The notes under the pieces were generated by a model. The model saw only the letters and a list, made by a program, of their open reading frames with translations, was not told the origin of the DNA and searched no databases. Source: Bradyrhizobium sp. SZCCHNS1050 (GTDB lineage: Bacteria; Pseudomonadota; Alphaproteobacteria; Rhizobiales; Xanthobacteraceae). From it: a stretch of 64,000 nucleotides of DNA. The position numbers and the translations under genes were made by a program. The stretch lies in NCBI RefSeq assembly GCF_032484785.1, contig NZ_JAUETR010000001.1, positions 2,793,501-2,857,500 on the forward strand, in the 5' to 3' direction. Positions 28,146 through 39,302 of the stretch are shown here, in pieces (the stretch's first letter is position 1; each line of letters starts with the position of its first letter).

Positions 28146-28649
28146 TCAGCGCTTCTTGCGCAGCCGGACGACCATGTCGATCCGGGCGATCTCGTAACCT
28201 TCGGGCGCCTCCGGCAGCTTCGACAGCGCCAGATGCTGGTCCGGGATGTCGACCAGCTCGTGGTTGTTCTCGAGATAGAAGTGATGGTGGGCGGTGACGT
28301 TGGTGTCAAAATACGTCTTCGTGCCGTCAACGCTGACCTGGCGCAGCAGGCCGGCGTCGGTCAGCTGGTTCAGCGTATTATAGACCGTGGCGAGCGAGAC
28401 CGGAACCTTGGCCAGCGTCGCTTCCTCGTAGAGCATTTCGGCGGTCAGATGCCGCGCGCCCTTGCCGAACAGCAGCCAGCCGAGGGCCATGCGCTGGCGG
28501 GTCGGGCGCAGCCCGGCCGCCTGCAGCATCTCGTTGACGTCGTGCCATGGGCAGCCATTGAGTGCTGGCTGCCGGCCGTTCCCGAGATCCGGGTTGCCGC
28601 GGTCATGACCACTCATCGAGGCGTTGTTGCTGACATCCACTTCAAGCAC
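28146..28649 (-). CDS. irr: Iron response regulator Irr (Fur family)
   Basis: Irr is the heme-sensing global iron regulator of rhizobia: it accumulates when iron is low and is degraded when heme binds. The N-terminal heme regulatory motif GCPWHDV is present, as is the His-rich HHHF stretch that binds heme, and the winged helix (LRPTRQRMALGWLLF, SLATVYNTLNQL). The longest frame begins with GTG at 28649; an ATG at 28616 lacks a ribosome binding site, so I keep the GTG. The B. japonicum protein, from memory, is of similar length (about 163). Divergent from fabA, with an ICE-like box 76 bases upstream; a terminator follows. Confidence 0.95.
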   Translation of the reverse strand: MLEVDVSNNASMSGHDRGNPDLGNGRQPALNGCPWHDVNEMLQAAGLRPTRQRMALGWLLFGKGARHLTAEMLYEEATLAKVPVSLATVYNTLNQLTDAGLLRQVSVDGTKTYFDTNVTAHHHFYLENNHELVDIPDQHLALSKLPEAPEGYEIARIDMVVRLRKKR

Positions 28650-29072
28650 CGCACAATCTCGCTCTCATCCACAACCGATATAGGAAGAAACCCATTCAGA
28701 TGCAAGCTTATCGCAACTAACGTATCTAGAACGCTCCTAAACTGCATTTGCCGCCCGGTTCGGGCGCCGGCCCTGGTGCTGCGTCGATTTACCTGGATAC
28801 GCGCATTGACGCCGCAATCCTCTATGTTAGAGAGCGCCCGGACCCGATTTGCCCTGCCATGGTGAGCGCCGGCGGCCGTGATGGCCATGTGCGCGAATCC
28901 AGGCGTCGTTAGGCCCGCCGCTGACAGCGGTCATGTTCGCCAAGTGCGATGGCCCAGCCTTCGTGCCGACGCGATGACCGGCCAGCGCGGCGCGGAAGGG
29001 GGCGGCGCGCGGGAAGGGTCCATGTCGCGCGGCACAAATTCCACCGGGGATCGTTGAGAAAGGCCACCAAGC
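28650..29072. other. irr-fabA intergenic region
   Basis: A 423-base divergent region. Apart from the ICE-like box at 28725-28741, it holds no supported gene; the stretch next to fabA is GC-rich and contains a ribosome binding site (gagaaagg) just before the fabA start. Confidence 0.5.
28725..28741. promoter_or_regulatory. Iron control element (Irr box)-like palindrome
   Basis: The sequence TCTAGAA-N3-TCCTAAA matches 12 of 14 specified positions of the ICE consensus TTTAGAA-N3-TTCTAAA as I recall it. It is 76 bases upstream of the irr start and about 330 upstream of fabA. Irr autoregulation is the simplest reading; regulation of fabA is possible. Confidence 0.5.
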
Positions 29073-29594
29073 ATGCTGGATCGGCGCAGCGCATATGAAT
29101 ACGAGGACCTGCTGGCCTGCGGCCGCGGGGAGCTGTTCGGCCCCGGCAATGCACAACTGCCGCTGCCGCCGATGCTGATGTTCGATCGGATCGTCGAGAT
29201 CTCCGAGACCGGCGGCGAGTTCGGCAAGGGCGTCGTCCGCGCCGAGCTCGACGTGAAGCCGGATCTCTGGTTCTTCGGCTGCCATTTCAAGAATGATCCG
29301 GTGATGCCGGGCTGTCTCGGCCTCGATGCGATGTGGCAGATGGTCGGCTTCTACCTCGGCTGGACCGGCGGCGCGGGGCGCGGCCGTGCGCTGGGCCTCG
29401 GCGATCTCAAGTTTTCCGGCCAGGTGCTGCCGACCGCCCGCAAGGTTGTGTACAACGTCGACATCAAGCGCGTGATGCGCTCAAAGCTGGTGCTCGGTAT
29501 TGCCGACGGGTGGCTTTCGATGGATGGCGAGATTATCTATCGCGCCAAGGACCTGAAGGTCGGCCTGTTCAAGCAGGGCGCCGCGCCGACTTGA
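29073..29594 (+). CDS. fabA: 3-hydroxydecanoyl-ACP dehydratase/isomerase FabA
   Basis: The 173-residue bifunctional dehydratase-isomerase introduces the cis double bond at the C10 stage of fatty acid synthesis. The hot-dog fold active site is seen as [23 protein letters not shown], abbreviated here to [11 protein letters not shown] and GLDAMWQ, giving catalytic His and Asp. A ribosome binding site precedes the ATG. First gene of a fabA-fabB-fabI run, divergent from irr, the common rhizobial arrangement. Confidence 0.97.
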   Translation: MLDRRSAYEYEDLLACGRGELFGPGNAQLPLPPMLMFDRIVEISETGGEFGKGVVRAELDVKPDLWFFGCHFKNDPVMPGCLGLDAMWQMVGFYLGWTGGAGRGRALGLGDLKFSGQVLPTARKVVYNVDIKRVMRSKLVLGIADGWLSMDGEIIYRAKDLKVGLFKQGAAPT

Positions 29595-29670
29595 ACCGGC
29601 AGGCTGCGACCACAGACAGTGCAGCAGGCACGGCTGCAACACAACACACGAGCAAGGTGAGGCGGACATC

Positions 29671-30894
29671 ATGAGGCGGGTTGTCATCACGGGCATGGGC
29701 ATCGTCTCATCGATCGGCAACAACACCCAGGAGGTGCTCGCCAGCCTGTACGAGGCGAAGTCCGGTATCTCCCGCGCCGAGAAATATGCCGAGCTTGGTT
29801 TTCGTTCGCAGGTGCAAGGTGCGCCGACGCTGAATCCCGCCGACGTGGTCGACCGCCGCGCCATGCGCTTCCTCGGCGAGGGGGCGGCGTGGAATCATGT
29901 CGCCATGGAGCAGGCCATCCTCGATTCCGGGTTGGAGCCGACCGACGTCTCCAACGTCAGAACCGGCATCATCATGGGCTCAGGCGGGCCATCGACGCGC
30001 ACGCTGGTGGAAGCGGCCGACATCACCCGCACCAAGGGCCCGAAGCGCGTCGGTCCGTTCGCCGTGCCGAAGGCAATGTCGTCGACGGCCTCGGCGACGT
30101 TGGCGACCTGGTTCAAGATCAAGGGCGTCAACTACTCGATCTCCTCGGCCTGTGCGACCTCCAATCATTGCATCGGCAATTCCTACGAGATGATCCAGTA
30201 CGGCAAGCAGGACGTGATGTTCGCCGGCGGCTGCGAAGAGCTCGACTGGACGCTGTCGGTGCTGTTCGACGCGATGGGTGCGATGTCGTCGAAGCACAAC
30301 GACACGCCTGCGACCGCGTCGCGGCCCTATGACGTCACGCGCGACGGCTTCGTGATCGCCGGCGGCGCCGGCGTCCTCGTGCTGGAAGAGCTCGAGCACG
30401 CCAAGGCGCGCGGCGCCAAGATCTACGGCGAGATCGTGGGCTACGGCGCGACCTCGGACGGCTACGACATGGTGGCGCCGTCGGGCGAAGGCGCCGAGCG
30501 CTGCATGCAGCTCGCGCTGTCGACCGTGAAGACGAAGATCGACTACATCAATCCGCATGCGACTTCGACGCCGGCCGGCGATCCGCCGGAGATCGAGGCG
30601 ATCCGCAAGGTGTTCGGCCGCGGCGAGAAATGTCCGCCAATCTCGGCGACCAAGGCGCTGACCGGCCACTCGCTCGGCGCCACCGGCGTCCAGGAAGCGA
30701 TCTATTCGCTGCTGATGATGAAGAACGGCTTCATCTGCGAGAGCGCCAACATCACCGAGCTCGATCCCGCCTTCGCCGACATGCCGATCGTGCGCAAGCG
30801 CATCGACAACGCCAAGCTCGGCACCGTGCTGTCGAACTCGTTCGGCTTCGGCGGCACCAACGCGACGCTGGTGTTCAAGCAGCTCGACGCCTAA
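29671..30894 (+). CDS. fabB: 3-oxoacyl-ACP synthase I FabB
   Basis: The 407-residue ketoacyl synthase elongates the unsaturated intermediates made by FabA. The Cys-His-His triad is visible: nucleophile in [10 protein letters not shown] (near residue 163), [10 protein letters not shown], and [13 protein letters not shown]. The ATG follows AGGTGAGG. It lies 76 bases after fabA and 147 before fabI, on the same strand. Confidence 0.97.
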   Translation: MRRVVITGMGIVSSIGNNTQEVLASLYEAKSGISRAEKYAELGFRSQVQGAPTLNPADVVDRRAMRFLGEGAAWNHVAMEQAILDSGLEPTDVSNVRTGIIMGSGGPSTRTLVEAADITRTKGPKRVGPFAVPKAMSSTASATLATWFKIKGVNYSISSACATSNHCIGNSYEMIQYGKQDVMFAGGCEELDWTLSVLFDAMGAMSSKHNDTPATASRPYDVTRDGFVIAGGAGVLVLEELEHAKARGAKIYGEIVGYGATSDGYDMVAPSGEGAERCMQLALSTVKTKIDYINPHATSTPAGDPPEIEAIRKVFGRGEKCPPISATKALTGHSLGATGVQEAIYSLLMMKNGFICESANITELDPAFADMPIVRKRIDNAKLGTVLSNSFGFGGTNATLVFKQLDA

Positions 30895-30925
30895 GATTTC
30901 CAACAGCACTGGTTTCGTCGGCATC

Positions 30926-30975
30926 ATGGCCGGGCAGCAGCGCGAAGCTCATTCTTCGCACCGATGTCCGGCCAT
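30926..30975. repeat. Nested inverted repeat in the fabB-fabI gap
   Basis: Arms atggccgg (30926-30933) and ccggccat (30968-30975) enclose a second pair, gcgaag/cttcgc (30942-30947 and 30954-30959). Together they form one cruciform-like hairpin. It may attenuate or process the fab transcript, or be a repeat scar. Confidence 0.5.
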
Positions 30976-31041
30976 TGGCGTCTCGAAGACGGAACGATCA
31001 TCCTGGCTGGGTCGATCCCGGCATGACGAAGGAGAGACATC

Positions 31042-31842
31042 ATGCAGGGACTGATGGCAGGCAAGCGCGGCCTGGTCATGGGCATCGCCAACGACCATTC
31101 GATCGCCTGGGGCATCGCCAAGACGCTGGCGGCGCATGGTGCCGAGATGGCCTTCACCTATCAGGGCGACGCGCTCGGCAAGCGCGTCCGTCCGCTCGCC
31201 GATGAGCTCGGCGTCAAGCACGTGTTGCCTTGCGACGTCGAGGACATCGCCAGCGTCGACGGCGTGTTCACCGCATTGCGCGAGGCCTGGGGCGGGCTCG
31301 ACTTCGTCGTCCATGCGGTCGCCTTCTCCGACAAGAACGAGCTCAAGGGCCGCTACGCCGACACCTCGCGCGAGAATTTTGCGCGCACGATGCTGATCTC
31401 CTGCTTCTCCTTCACCGAGATCGCCAAGCGCGCCGCCGAGCTGATGCCGGAAAGCGGCGGCAGCATGATCACCTTGACCTTCGACGGCTCCAACCGCGTG
31501 ATGCCGAACTACAACGTGATGGGTGTCGCCAAGGCCGCGTTGGAAGCCTCGGTGCGCTATCTCGCCGCCGACTACGGCCGCCGCAGCATCCGTGTCAACG
31601 CGATCTCGGCCGGCCCGGTGCGCACGCTGGCGGGCTCGGGCATCGGCGATGCCCGCTTCATGTTCGCCTTTCAGCAGAAGCACTCGCCGCTCGGTCGCGG
31701 CGTGACCCTGGAGGAGCTTGGCGGCTCGGCGCTCTATCTGCTGTCGGAGCTGTCCGGCGGCGTCACCGGCGAGATCCACTACGTCGATTCCGGCTACAAC
31801 GTGATCTCGATGCCGCGCCCCGAGGATCTCAAGGCGGACTGA
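31042..31842 (+). CDS. fabI: Enoyl-ACP reductase FabI
   Basis: A 266-residue short-chain-dehydrogenase-type enoyl-ACP reductase (NADH), completing the elongation cycle; it is the target of triclosan in other bacteria. The cofactor loop GIANDHSIAWGIA and the active-site Tyr-x6-Lys (YNVMGVAK) are present. AAGGAGAG precedes the ATG. Third gene of the fab run; an insertion with an inverted repeat separates it from fabB. Confidence 0.96.
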   Translation: MQGLMAGKRGLVMGIANDHSIAWGIAKTLAAHGAEMAFTYQGDALGKRVRPLADELGVKHVLPCDVEDIASVDGVFTALREAWGGLDFVVHAVAFSDKNELKGRYADTSRENFARTMLISCFSFTEIAKRAAELMPESGGSMITLTFDGSNRVMPNYNVMGVAKAALEASVRYLAADYGRRSIRVNAISAGPVRTLAGSGIGDARFMFAFQQKHSPLGRGVTLEELGGSALYLLSELSGGVTGEIHYVDSGYNVISMPRPEDLKAD

Positions 31843-32066
31843 CCTCCGCGCGCATCGGCGGTATCAGGGGAACGCGAGACTCCGTCCCCCGATCGACCCA
31901 AATTTTCCCAGTTGAAGACAATGTTCCTGAACGGCTAATCAGGAAGCATTGGCGCAACTCGTGTTGGTTGTTGCGACGACGCTGCGATGCATCATGACCG
32001 GTGCATCGGCCGCGGCCGTCAGCTAGCCGCTCGCGCCGGCAGCAAGACAAGTCGTGGGGGCGATTG

Positions 32067-34052
32067 ATGCTGCGTTCGAAGGCCCGTGTCATCGCTCTCT
32101 GCGCGATGACCGGCATTGCGCTTGTGGCAGGGGGCGTCGGGCCGGCGCAGGCGCAATCGAGCGTCTGGGACTCCACGATCTCCAACACCAGCTGGTATGT
32201 GCCGACGGCGCAGCTGCTCGCCTACATGTCGCCGAAGACGGGCTTCTCCAATCCGGTCCCGATCGGTGACCAGACGTTGTGGACCTTGGGCACCGCGAGC
32301 AACGGCGCCTTCACCGGCACCAGCGTCGCGCAGCTCAGGATCGGGCTGGCGCTGCTGACGGACACCTCGACCATCCAGGGCTTCGTCACCACCAGCGGCC
32401 AGATCACCATGCTGTTCACGCCGACCGGCGGCGGCACTGCGACCGTCGGACTCGGCTATATGCGCAACGTCAACGGCGTGACCAGCATGGAAATGCAGAT
32501 GATCACCGGCGACAGCCTGCTGGTGACGCATTGGGCCTACATGCTCCCCTATGATCCCGCGACCTTCACGCCGCCGCCGTCGGCACCGGTGCCGGCCAAC
32601 TCAGTGCCGCAATGGGCGTGGACCGCCGGCACGCCTTGGCGGATCGTCAGTCCCACATTGTTCGGCACGCAGGCGCCGGGCCGTTTCGTCATCACGAGCT
32701 ATCAGAACGGCTATTTCTGGGGTGCGGGCGTCGCGCCGCCCGGCAGCGCCGCGGCCGGCTTCACGCTGCTCGGCTCGGTGACTCCCGAGGGCAGCGTGCT
32801 GTTCAACACCCTCTCGCGCGGCACCCTGACCAGCCTCTATGGCACGGCGAGCGGCAACGCCGCAGGCGCGCAGATGCTGGTGTCGACCTACGACCTCACC
32901 GGAAACCTGACCGGAGGACTGGCGACGATGTCGCTGATCCGGCCTTATGCGGATACGCTGCGGTCTGCAGGCGGCCGCGTCGGCTTGGAAGCGGCTGACG
33001 TACTGTACCGGCTGTCGATGACGTCGGCCGGCTGGACCGGATCGATGGTCTCGGGCTTTGCCGCGCTTGATAATCTCAGCGGTCCATCTCTCAGCGCCGC
33101 CGTGAAGCAGACGTTGCCGGTGTTGACCGGGGCGGCCTCGCAGGCGACCCATGTCAGCCAGCAGGCGTTCCGGCAGACGATGACCAACAGGCTCGACGAT
33201 GTCGGCAGCATCGGCTGGGCCGCTGGTCGCAATGTCTGGATGCAGCCCCTCGGCAGCACCGCGCAGCAGACGGGGCGCGATGGCGTTCCCGGCTATGACG
33301 CCTCCGGCGGCGGTCTGGCGTTCGGCGCCGACGTCGCAGTCTCGTCCCGCGCCATCATTGGCGGCGTTCTCGGTTATTCTCATCACACGATCACCGGAAG
33401 CGACGCCGCCGTGCCGAACCGTCTCGGTCTCGCCTCCTATCAGCTCGGGCTCTATGGAGCCTACGCGATCACCCGTGATGTCCTCTTCGACTATCAGCTC
33501 GATGGCGGATCGACCGATAACGGCGAAAACAGGTCGCTGAGCTTCATGGGCGCATCCGCCGGCGGCAGCTATCGTTCCTACAGCGGCCATGCCGGCGCAG
33601 GCATCAAGACGCGCATTCCGCTGCAGGACCGATTCGCGCTCGTTCCAGCACTGCGCCTGGACTACGGCACGGTTCGCAGCAATTCCTACGGCGAGAACGG
33701 TGCCGGCGGCTTCAGCCTCAACGTCGATCCTCAGATCTATCAGGAGCTCGTGACGACGGCGCAGCTGAAAGCGGTCTACGCGCCCACCAGGCAGATTCGT
33801 CTGACCAGCGATATCGGCGTCGGCTACAACGCGCTGAATCAGCCGCTGCAGATCCGCGCGGCGTTCTCGGGCGGGGGCGAGAGCTTCGTCACCCATGGCC
33901 TCGGCCTGTCGCCATGGATCTATTCGGCGGGCCTTGGTCTTGTGGCCGCCGGCAACGACCGGCTCGACCTCAGCATCCGCTATGGCATCAACGCGACATC
34001 GTCCGGTCTCGTCCAGCAGTCGGGCCACGCGGTGCTGAAGATCAGGCTGTGA
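32067..34052 (+). CDS. Autotransporter with C-terminal β-barrel
   Basis: About 661 residues. A signal peptide (MLRSKARVIALCAMTGIAL..., cleavage near AQAQ) leads to a passenger of about 330 residues rich in Gly, Thr and Ser without clear haemagglutinin-type repeats, then a C-terminal autotransporter barrel (from about WAAGRNVWMQPLG) ending in alternating hydrophobic residues and the terminal KIRL. It should be inserted in the outer membrane and display the passenger at the surface. No ligand can be assigned. The start at 32067 fits the signal peptide; 22 extra in-frame codons upstream look non-coding. Confidence 0.85.
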   Translation: MLRSKARVIALCAMTGIALVAGGVGPAQAQSSVWDSTISNTSWYVPTAQLLAYMSPKTGFSNPVPIGDQTLWTLGTASNGAFTGTSVAQLRIGLALLTDTSTIQGFVTTSGQITMLFTPTGGGTATVGLGYMRNVNGVTSMEMQMITGDSLLVTHWAYMLPYDPATFTPPPSAPVPANSVPQWAWTAGTPWRIVSPTLFGTQAPGRFVITSYQNGYFWGAGVAPPGSAAAGFTLLGSVTPEGSVLFNTLSRGTLTSLYGTASGNAAGAQMLVSTYDLTGNLTGGLATMSLIRPYADTLRSAGGRVGLEAADVLYRLSMTSAGWTGSMVSGFAALDNLSGPSLSAAVKQTLPVLTGAASQATHVSQQAFRQTMTNRLDDVGSIGWAAGRNVWMQPLGSTAQQTGRDGVPGYDASGGGLAFGADVAVSSRAIIGGVLGYSHHTITGSDAAVPNRLGLASYQLGLYGAYAITRDVLFDYQLDGGSTDNGENRSLSFMGASAGGSYRSYSGHAGAGIKTRIPLQDRFALVPALRLDYGTVRSNSYGENGAGGFSLNVDPQIYQELVTTAQLKAVYAPTRQIRLTSDIGVGYNALNQPLQIRAAFSGGGESFVTHGLGLSPWIYSAGLGLVAAGNDRLDLSIRYGINATSSGLVQQSGHAVLKIRL

Positions 34053-34070
34053 CGCGCCGAGCTCGTCGTT

Positions 34071-34904
34071 CTATTCGCGCCCGAAATAGGCCGGCAAGCG
34101 CTGGTCGAGCCGGAATTTAAGCATCGAACGCGCCATGTCGCGCAGCACATTGTTGTTCGCAGCCTCCGGCGGCGAAGCGGGGAATGCGGAGTTGTCGACG
34201 TCCCCGGCGTGAGACGGCGGTCCGACGCCGGACGTCAGCCGTGAGAGCAGCGATCTGGAGCTCGTGGCAGGCTCGCGCGTCTCGAACGTCGCGCCGTCAT
34301 AGAGCTGGATATCGATCATGGTGAAGACGTGGCTGATCCGGCCGAATCCCTCGCCCCGGTTGATGACACCGACGCCGGTAACCTCGTCGTTTGTCGAGGG
34401 TTCGCTGTCGGTCCGGCGGGTGATCACGAGGTAGCGAGCGCACCCTGCCGTGCCGGCCACCTTCTTGACGATGGGCGTGAGCTTCCCGTTCTCGGCCTTG
34501 ACCGGTGGCGACTGATAGAACGGATCGAATGCGCCCTTGGGGACGCTGATGCGGCGGATCCCGCTATCACCCGCGGCTGCCTTCACACGCGCGTAGACGA
34601 TGTCGTCGAAACCCCAGGACACCGGCACTTCGGCGTACTCGTTGCCCAGGCGGGTCATGCCGTTCTTCTGCACCGTGAAGGCATCGCCGAGCGCGGCGAT
34701 CACCCCGACCTCGCACGGTCCGCCCTCGCGAAGGGCCGTCGTCGTCTTGGCTGCCTTGGCAGCGGTGCCCGCGGTCCTTGGCGCTGTTTTGGCATTCAGC
34801 GGCGCCGGCGCCGATTGCGCCAGGGCATTGGTGCATGACCAGATCACGGCCATGAACAGCGGCGCCAGTCGGCGAGAGATTGTCACTGGGAGAGCTCGTC
34901 GCAT
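34071..34904 (-). CDS. Secreted protein of unknown function, paralogue of the next gene
   Basis: A 277-residue exported protein: signal peptide ending near ALAQ, an Ala/Lys/Thr-rich linker, and one domain with GPCEVGVIAALGD, WGFDDIVYARVKAAAGD, PKGAFDPFY and CARYLVITR. No family recognised. The adjacent gene downstream of it on the plus numbering (34963-35786) shares all these motifs and the C-terminal LRxxxRxxxxxxLDxxLP(A/S)Y, so the two are tandem duplicates. The domain has one conserved Cys in each half. It is convergent with the autotransporter, only 18 bases away. Confidence 0.75.
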   Translation of the reverse strand: MRRALPVTISRRLAPLFMAVIWSCTNALAQSAPAPLNAKTAPRTAGTAAKAAKTTTALREGGPCEVGVIAALGDAFTVQKNGMTRLGNEYAEVPVSWGFDDIVYARVKAAAGDSGIRRISVPKGAFDPFYQSPPVKAENGKLTPIVKKVAGTAGCARYLVITRRTDSEPSTNDEVTGVGVINRGEGFGRISHVFTMIDIQLYDGATFETREPATSSRSLLSRLTSGVGPPSHAGDVDNSAFPASPPEAANNNVLRDMARSMLKFRLDQRLPAYFGRE

Positions 34905-34962
34905 AAGGGAGAGGATTGGGCCAATGAAGCTCGTTCGAACCGTGTGAACGCGGGCGACGGCA

Positions 34963-35786
34963 TCATTCGATCTTCAGATAGCTCGGCAGGTCGCGATCGA
35001 GCTTCGCCGCGACCAGAGTACGCAGCCGCTCGCGCAGGACGGTGCTGGAGGCCGCAGCCGCGAGAGGCTCGGGGAAGTCGGCATTGTTGAGCTTATTGAG
35101 AGGATCCTCGGTGAGCCTCATGGTCTCGGCCAGCCTGGCGCCGGTATCCGCCGAGAACGAGCTGATCTTCTCGTAGGATTGGCCGTCGATGAGCGTGATG
35201 TTGACGTTCGCAAACAGATGCGAGTGCCTGAGGATCGATCCGACCCCCTGATTGTAGGCGCCGATGCCTCTGAGCCTCAGGGTGGTGTTGGGAATGGTCG
35301 TCTCGAACCTGGTGACGACGAGGTAGCGTGCGCAGTTGGCATTCGTGGTGACGTTGCGCACGATCGAGGCCAGGCTCTCCTTCGGATCGGGCAGGAAGCG
35401 CGACGTCGGATGGTAGTAGGGCTCGAACGCGCCTTTCGGATAGCCGATCCTGTGCACGGCCGGGTCGCCGCCGGTGGCCGCGCGCACGCGCGCCATGGCG
35501 AGGTCGTCCAGTCCCCATCCCGGCAACGTGACTTCGTCCTCTTCGATTTCAAACACGGTGAGGCGAGCTGGTCGCCGAGTGCGGAAATGACGCCAAGACG
35601 GCACGGACCGCTTTCGATGGCGCCTGGTTTCGCCATCGCCTTTGTCTTTCCGGAGGGTTTCTTGGCCGCGGGGGCGGCCTTGGGCGCCGTTGCTGACGGC
35701 GCCTGGGCCCAACAAGCCCCGGTTGCGAAGGCAGCGGCGAGGACGAAGAGCGCAAGGCGACGGATCGGCAGGAGCGGCACGGACAT
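34963..35786 (-). pseudogene. Frameshifted paralogue of the secreted protein at 34071-34904
   Basis: The N-terminal part reads in one frame (MSVPLLPIRR..., signal peptide to FATGACWAQ, then SGPCRLGVISALGDQLA), and the rest in another (LTVFEIEED..., WGLDDLAMARVRAATGGD, PKGAFEPYYH, CARYLVVTR, to LDRDLPSYLKIE). Alignment with the intact neighbour places the shift near 35555-35575, where one base is missing or two are extra. Either the copy is dead or the base call is wrong. There is no slippery heptamer that would suggest programmed shifting. Confidence 0.75.
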
Positions 35787-35900
35787 GGGGACGGTTCGAG
35801 AATGCAAGGTCGTCGGGAACTCGAACTTAGTTCGCCTGCGAAGGCGCACGCAACGGTTTCCGGTCGCCACGCGCAAGATTTGCGCTTGCACGCTCTGCGA

Positions 35901-36371
35901 TCAGGAGGCCGCCGCCTGACCGTCACGCTTCCAGCGATAATATTTCATGATCCGGCCGTGCAGCGGGTCAGCTTCCTCCTTTTCCAGCACGAAGCCCTCG
36001 CGCTCATACCAGCGCCACGCCTTGTCGTTGCCCTTTGCGCAGCGCAGCCACACTTCGTCGGGGAGCAGCTCGCGGGTGAAGGCGAGCAGCCGGCGGCCGA
36101 GCGAGCGGCCCTGATGGGACGGGGCGATCATCAGCTGGTCGAGATAGAGCGTGGGGACGTTGATCGCGAGCATCGCCGCGAGGCCGCCGCGGTCGTCGGC
36201 GACATACAGGCTCCAACCGCCGGCGACTTCGCGCGGCACGCGCTCCCTGAGGACCGCGAGCAGCCTCTCGCTCTGCGCTTCCAGACCCGTCGAACACCAG
36301 CTCTCCATCCAGAGCCTGGCGACGGCGTCGTATTCGTCCGGGCGGGCAGGGCGGATGATAGGATGGTGCAT
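35901..36371 (-). CDS. GNAT-family N-acetyltransferase
   Basis: A 156-residue GNAT acetyltransferase. The acetyl-CoA-binding loop is IAPSHQGRSLGRRLLAF, followed by the CAKGNDKAWRWYEREGFV signature. Starts at ATG 36371 with AAGG upstream; the longer upstream frame has no similarity. Between the frameshifted secreted gene and pnp. Substrate unknown. Confidence 0.85.
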   Translation of the reverse strand: MHHPIIRPARPDEYDAVARLWMESWCSTGLEAQSERLLAVLRERVPREVAGGWSLYVADDRGGLAAMLAINVPTLYLDQLMIAPSHQGRSLGRRLLAFTRELLPDEVWLRCAKGNDKAWRWYEREGFVLEKEEADPLHGRIMKYYRWKRDGQAAAS

Positions 36372-36455
36372 GTGGGTGACCTTAAGCGGGGTGACGGCCT
36401 CTGCATCCGCAGCCGTGACCCGGGACGCGCGAGGGTGCACGACCAATAGGACAAC

Positions 36456-36482
36456 AAAAAAGGGCGGCCCGAAAGCCGCCCT
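36456..36482 (-). terminator. Rho-independent terminator of pnp
   Basis: Eight-base arms agggcggc/gccgccct with a six-base loop; six T follow on the minus strand. Located 30 bases after the pnp stop. Confidence 0.9.
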
Positions 36483-36511
36483 TTGTATTTCATTCGAAGG
36501 GGACGCCGGCT

Positions 36512-38668
<2,157 letters not shown>

Positions 38669-38714
38669 GGGTATCTTCTTTCATGAGATGATCGAAGGCA
38701 GACCCCCCGGAAAC

Positions 38715-38780
38715 AAAAAAACCATGCGCAAGATTGCAGGGCGCTGGAAAACGATCAGCGCCCTGCGATCCTGCCATGGT
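38715..38780 (-). terminator. Large hairpin with T run ahead of pnp
   Basis: An 11-base perfect stem (38736-38746 with 38756-38766) is extended by outer arms accatg/catggt (38721-38726, 38775-38780). Seven T follow on the minus strand. It lies 47 bases before the pnp start and looks like a terminator or a processing stem in the rpsO-pnp transcript. Confidence 0.75.
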
Positions 38781-38816
38781 TTTCTTATTTCGGATGGCGT
38801 CCATCCTTCTCGTAAA

Positions 38817-38837
38817 TAACGGGCACCTTGCCCGTTA
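38817..38837 (-). terminator. Perfect 9-base hairpin downstream of rpsO
   Basis: Arms taacgggca/tgcccgtta enclose a three-base loop, about 190 bases past the rpsO stop. A T-containing stretch but no long T run follows on the minus strand, so its role (terminator or processing) is unclear. Confidence 0.5.
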
Positions 38838-39030
38838 CGCCCAGCGGCCGGATTGCTGCTGAGGCGTACTGCATGGTCCGGGCAGGATCAGTCGAAGAGC
38901 GTATCTGCCTCTTTCCAGATCCAGCCAGACCGCATGATCCCGGACTCGCGAACGCCGCGATCGAAGCGGCGTCCTCGGCATCATGCCATCAACGCGCGCT
39001 GGACTGCGCGCGCTCATTCCAACGCGAAGC

Positions 39031-39300
39031 TCAACGACGGATGTTGTGCTTCTCGAGCAGCGCCTTGTAGCGCGCCTCGTCGTTCTTCTTCAGATAGTCC
39101 AGCAGCGAACGGCGGGTCGACACCAGCTTCAGGAGACCGCGGCGGGAGTGGTTGTCCTTGCCGTGGGTCTTGAAATGGCTGGTCAGGTTGTTGATGCGTT
39201 CCGACAGGATCGCAACCTGCACCTCGGGAGAACCGGTATCACCGGCCTTGGTGGCATTCGCCTTGATGATTTCCGCCTTGCGCTCTGCGGTCACCGACAT
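39031..39300 (-). CDS. rpsO: 30S ribosomal protein S15
   Basis: The 89-residue S15 binds 16S rRNA helix 22 early in 30S assembly. The hallmark [19 protein letters not shown] segment, shown here by [12 protein letters not shown], and the C-terminal [12 protein letters not shown] are intact. Follows truB by two bases and precedes pnp, the standard order. Confidence 0.98.
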   Translation of the reverse strand: MSVTAERKAEIIKANATKAGDTGSPEVQVAILSERINNLTSHFKTHGKDNHSRRGLLKLVSTRRSLLDYLKKNDEARYKALLEKHNIRR

Positions 39301-39302
39301 CG

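Larger units (their letters stand above)
38669..39030. other. rpsO-pnp intergenic region
   Basis: A 362-base gap with two stable hairpins, listed separately, and no supported gene. It probably carries the rpsO terminator and the pnp promoter or RNase III site. The remainder is featureless. Confidence 0.6.
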
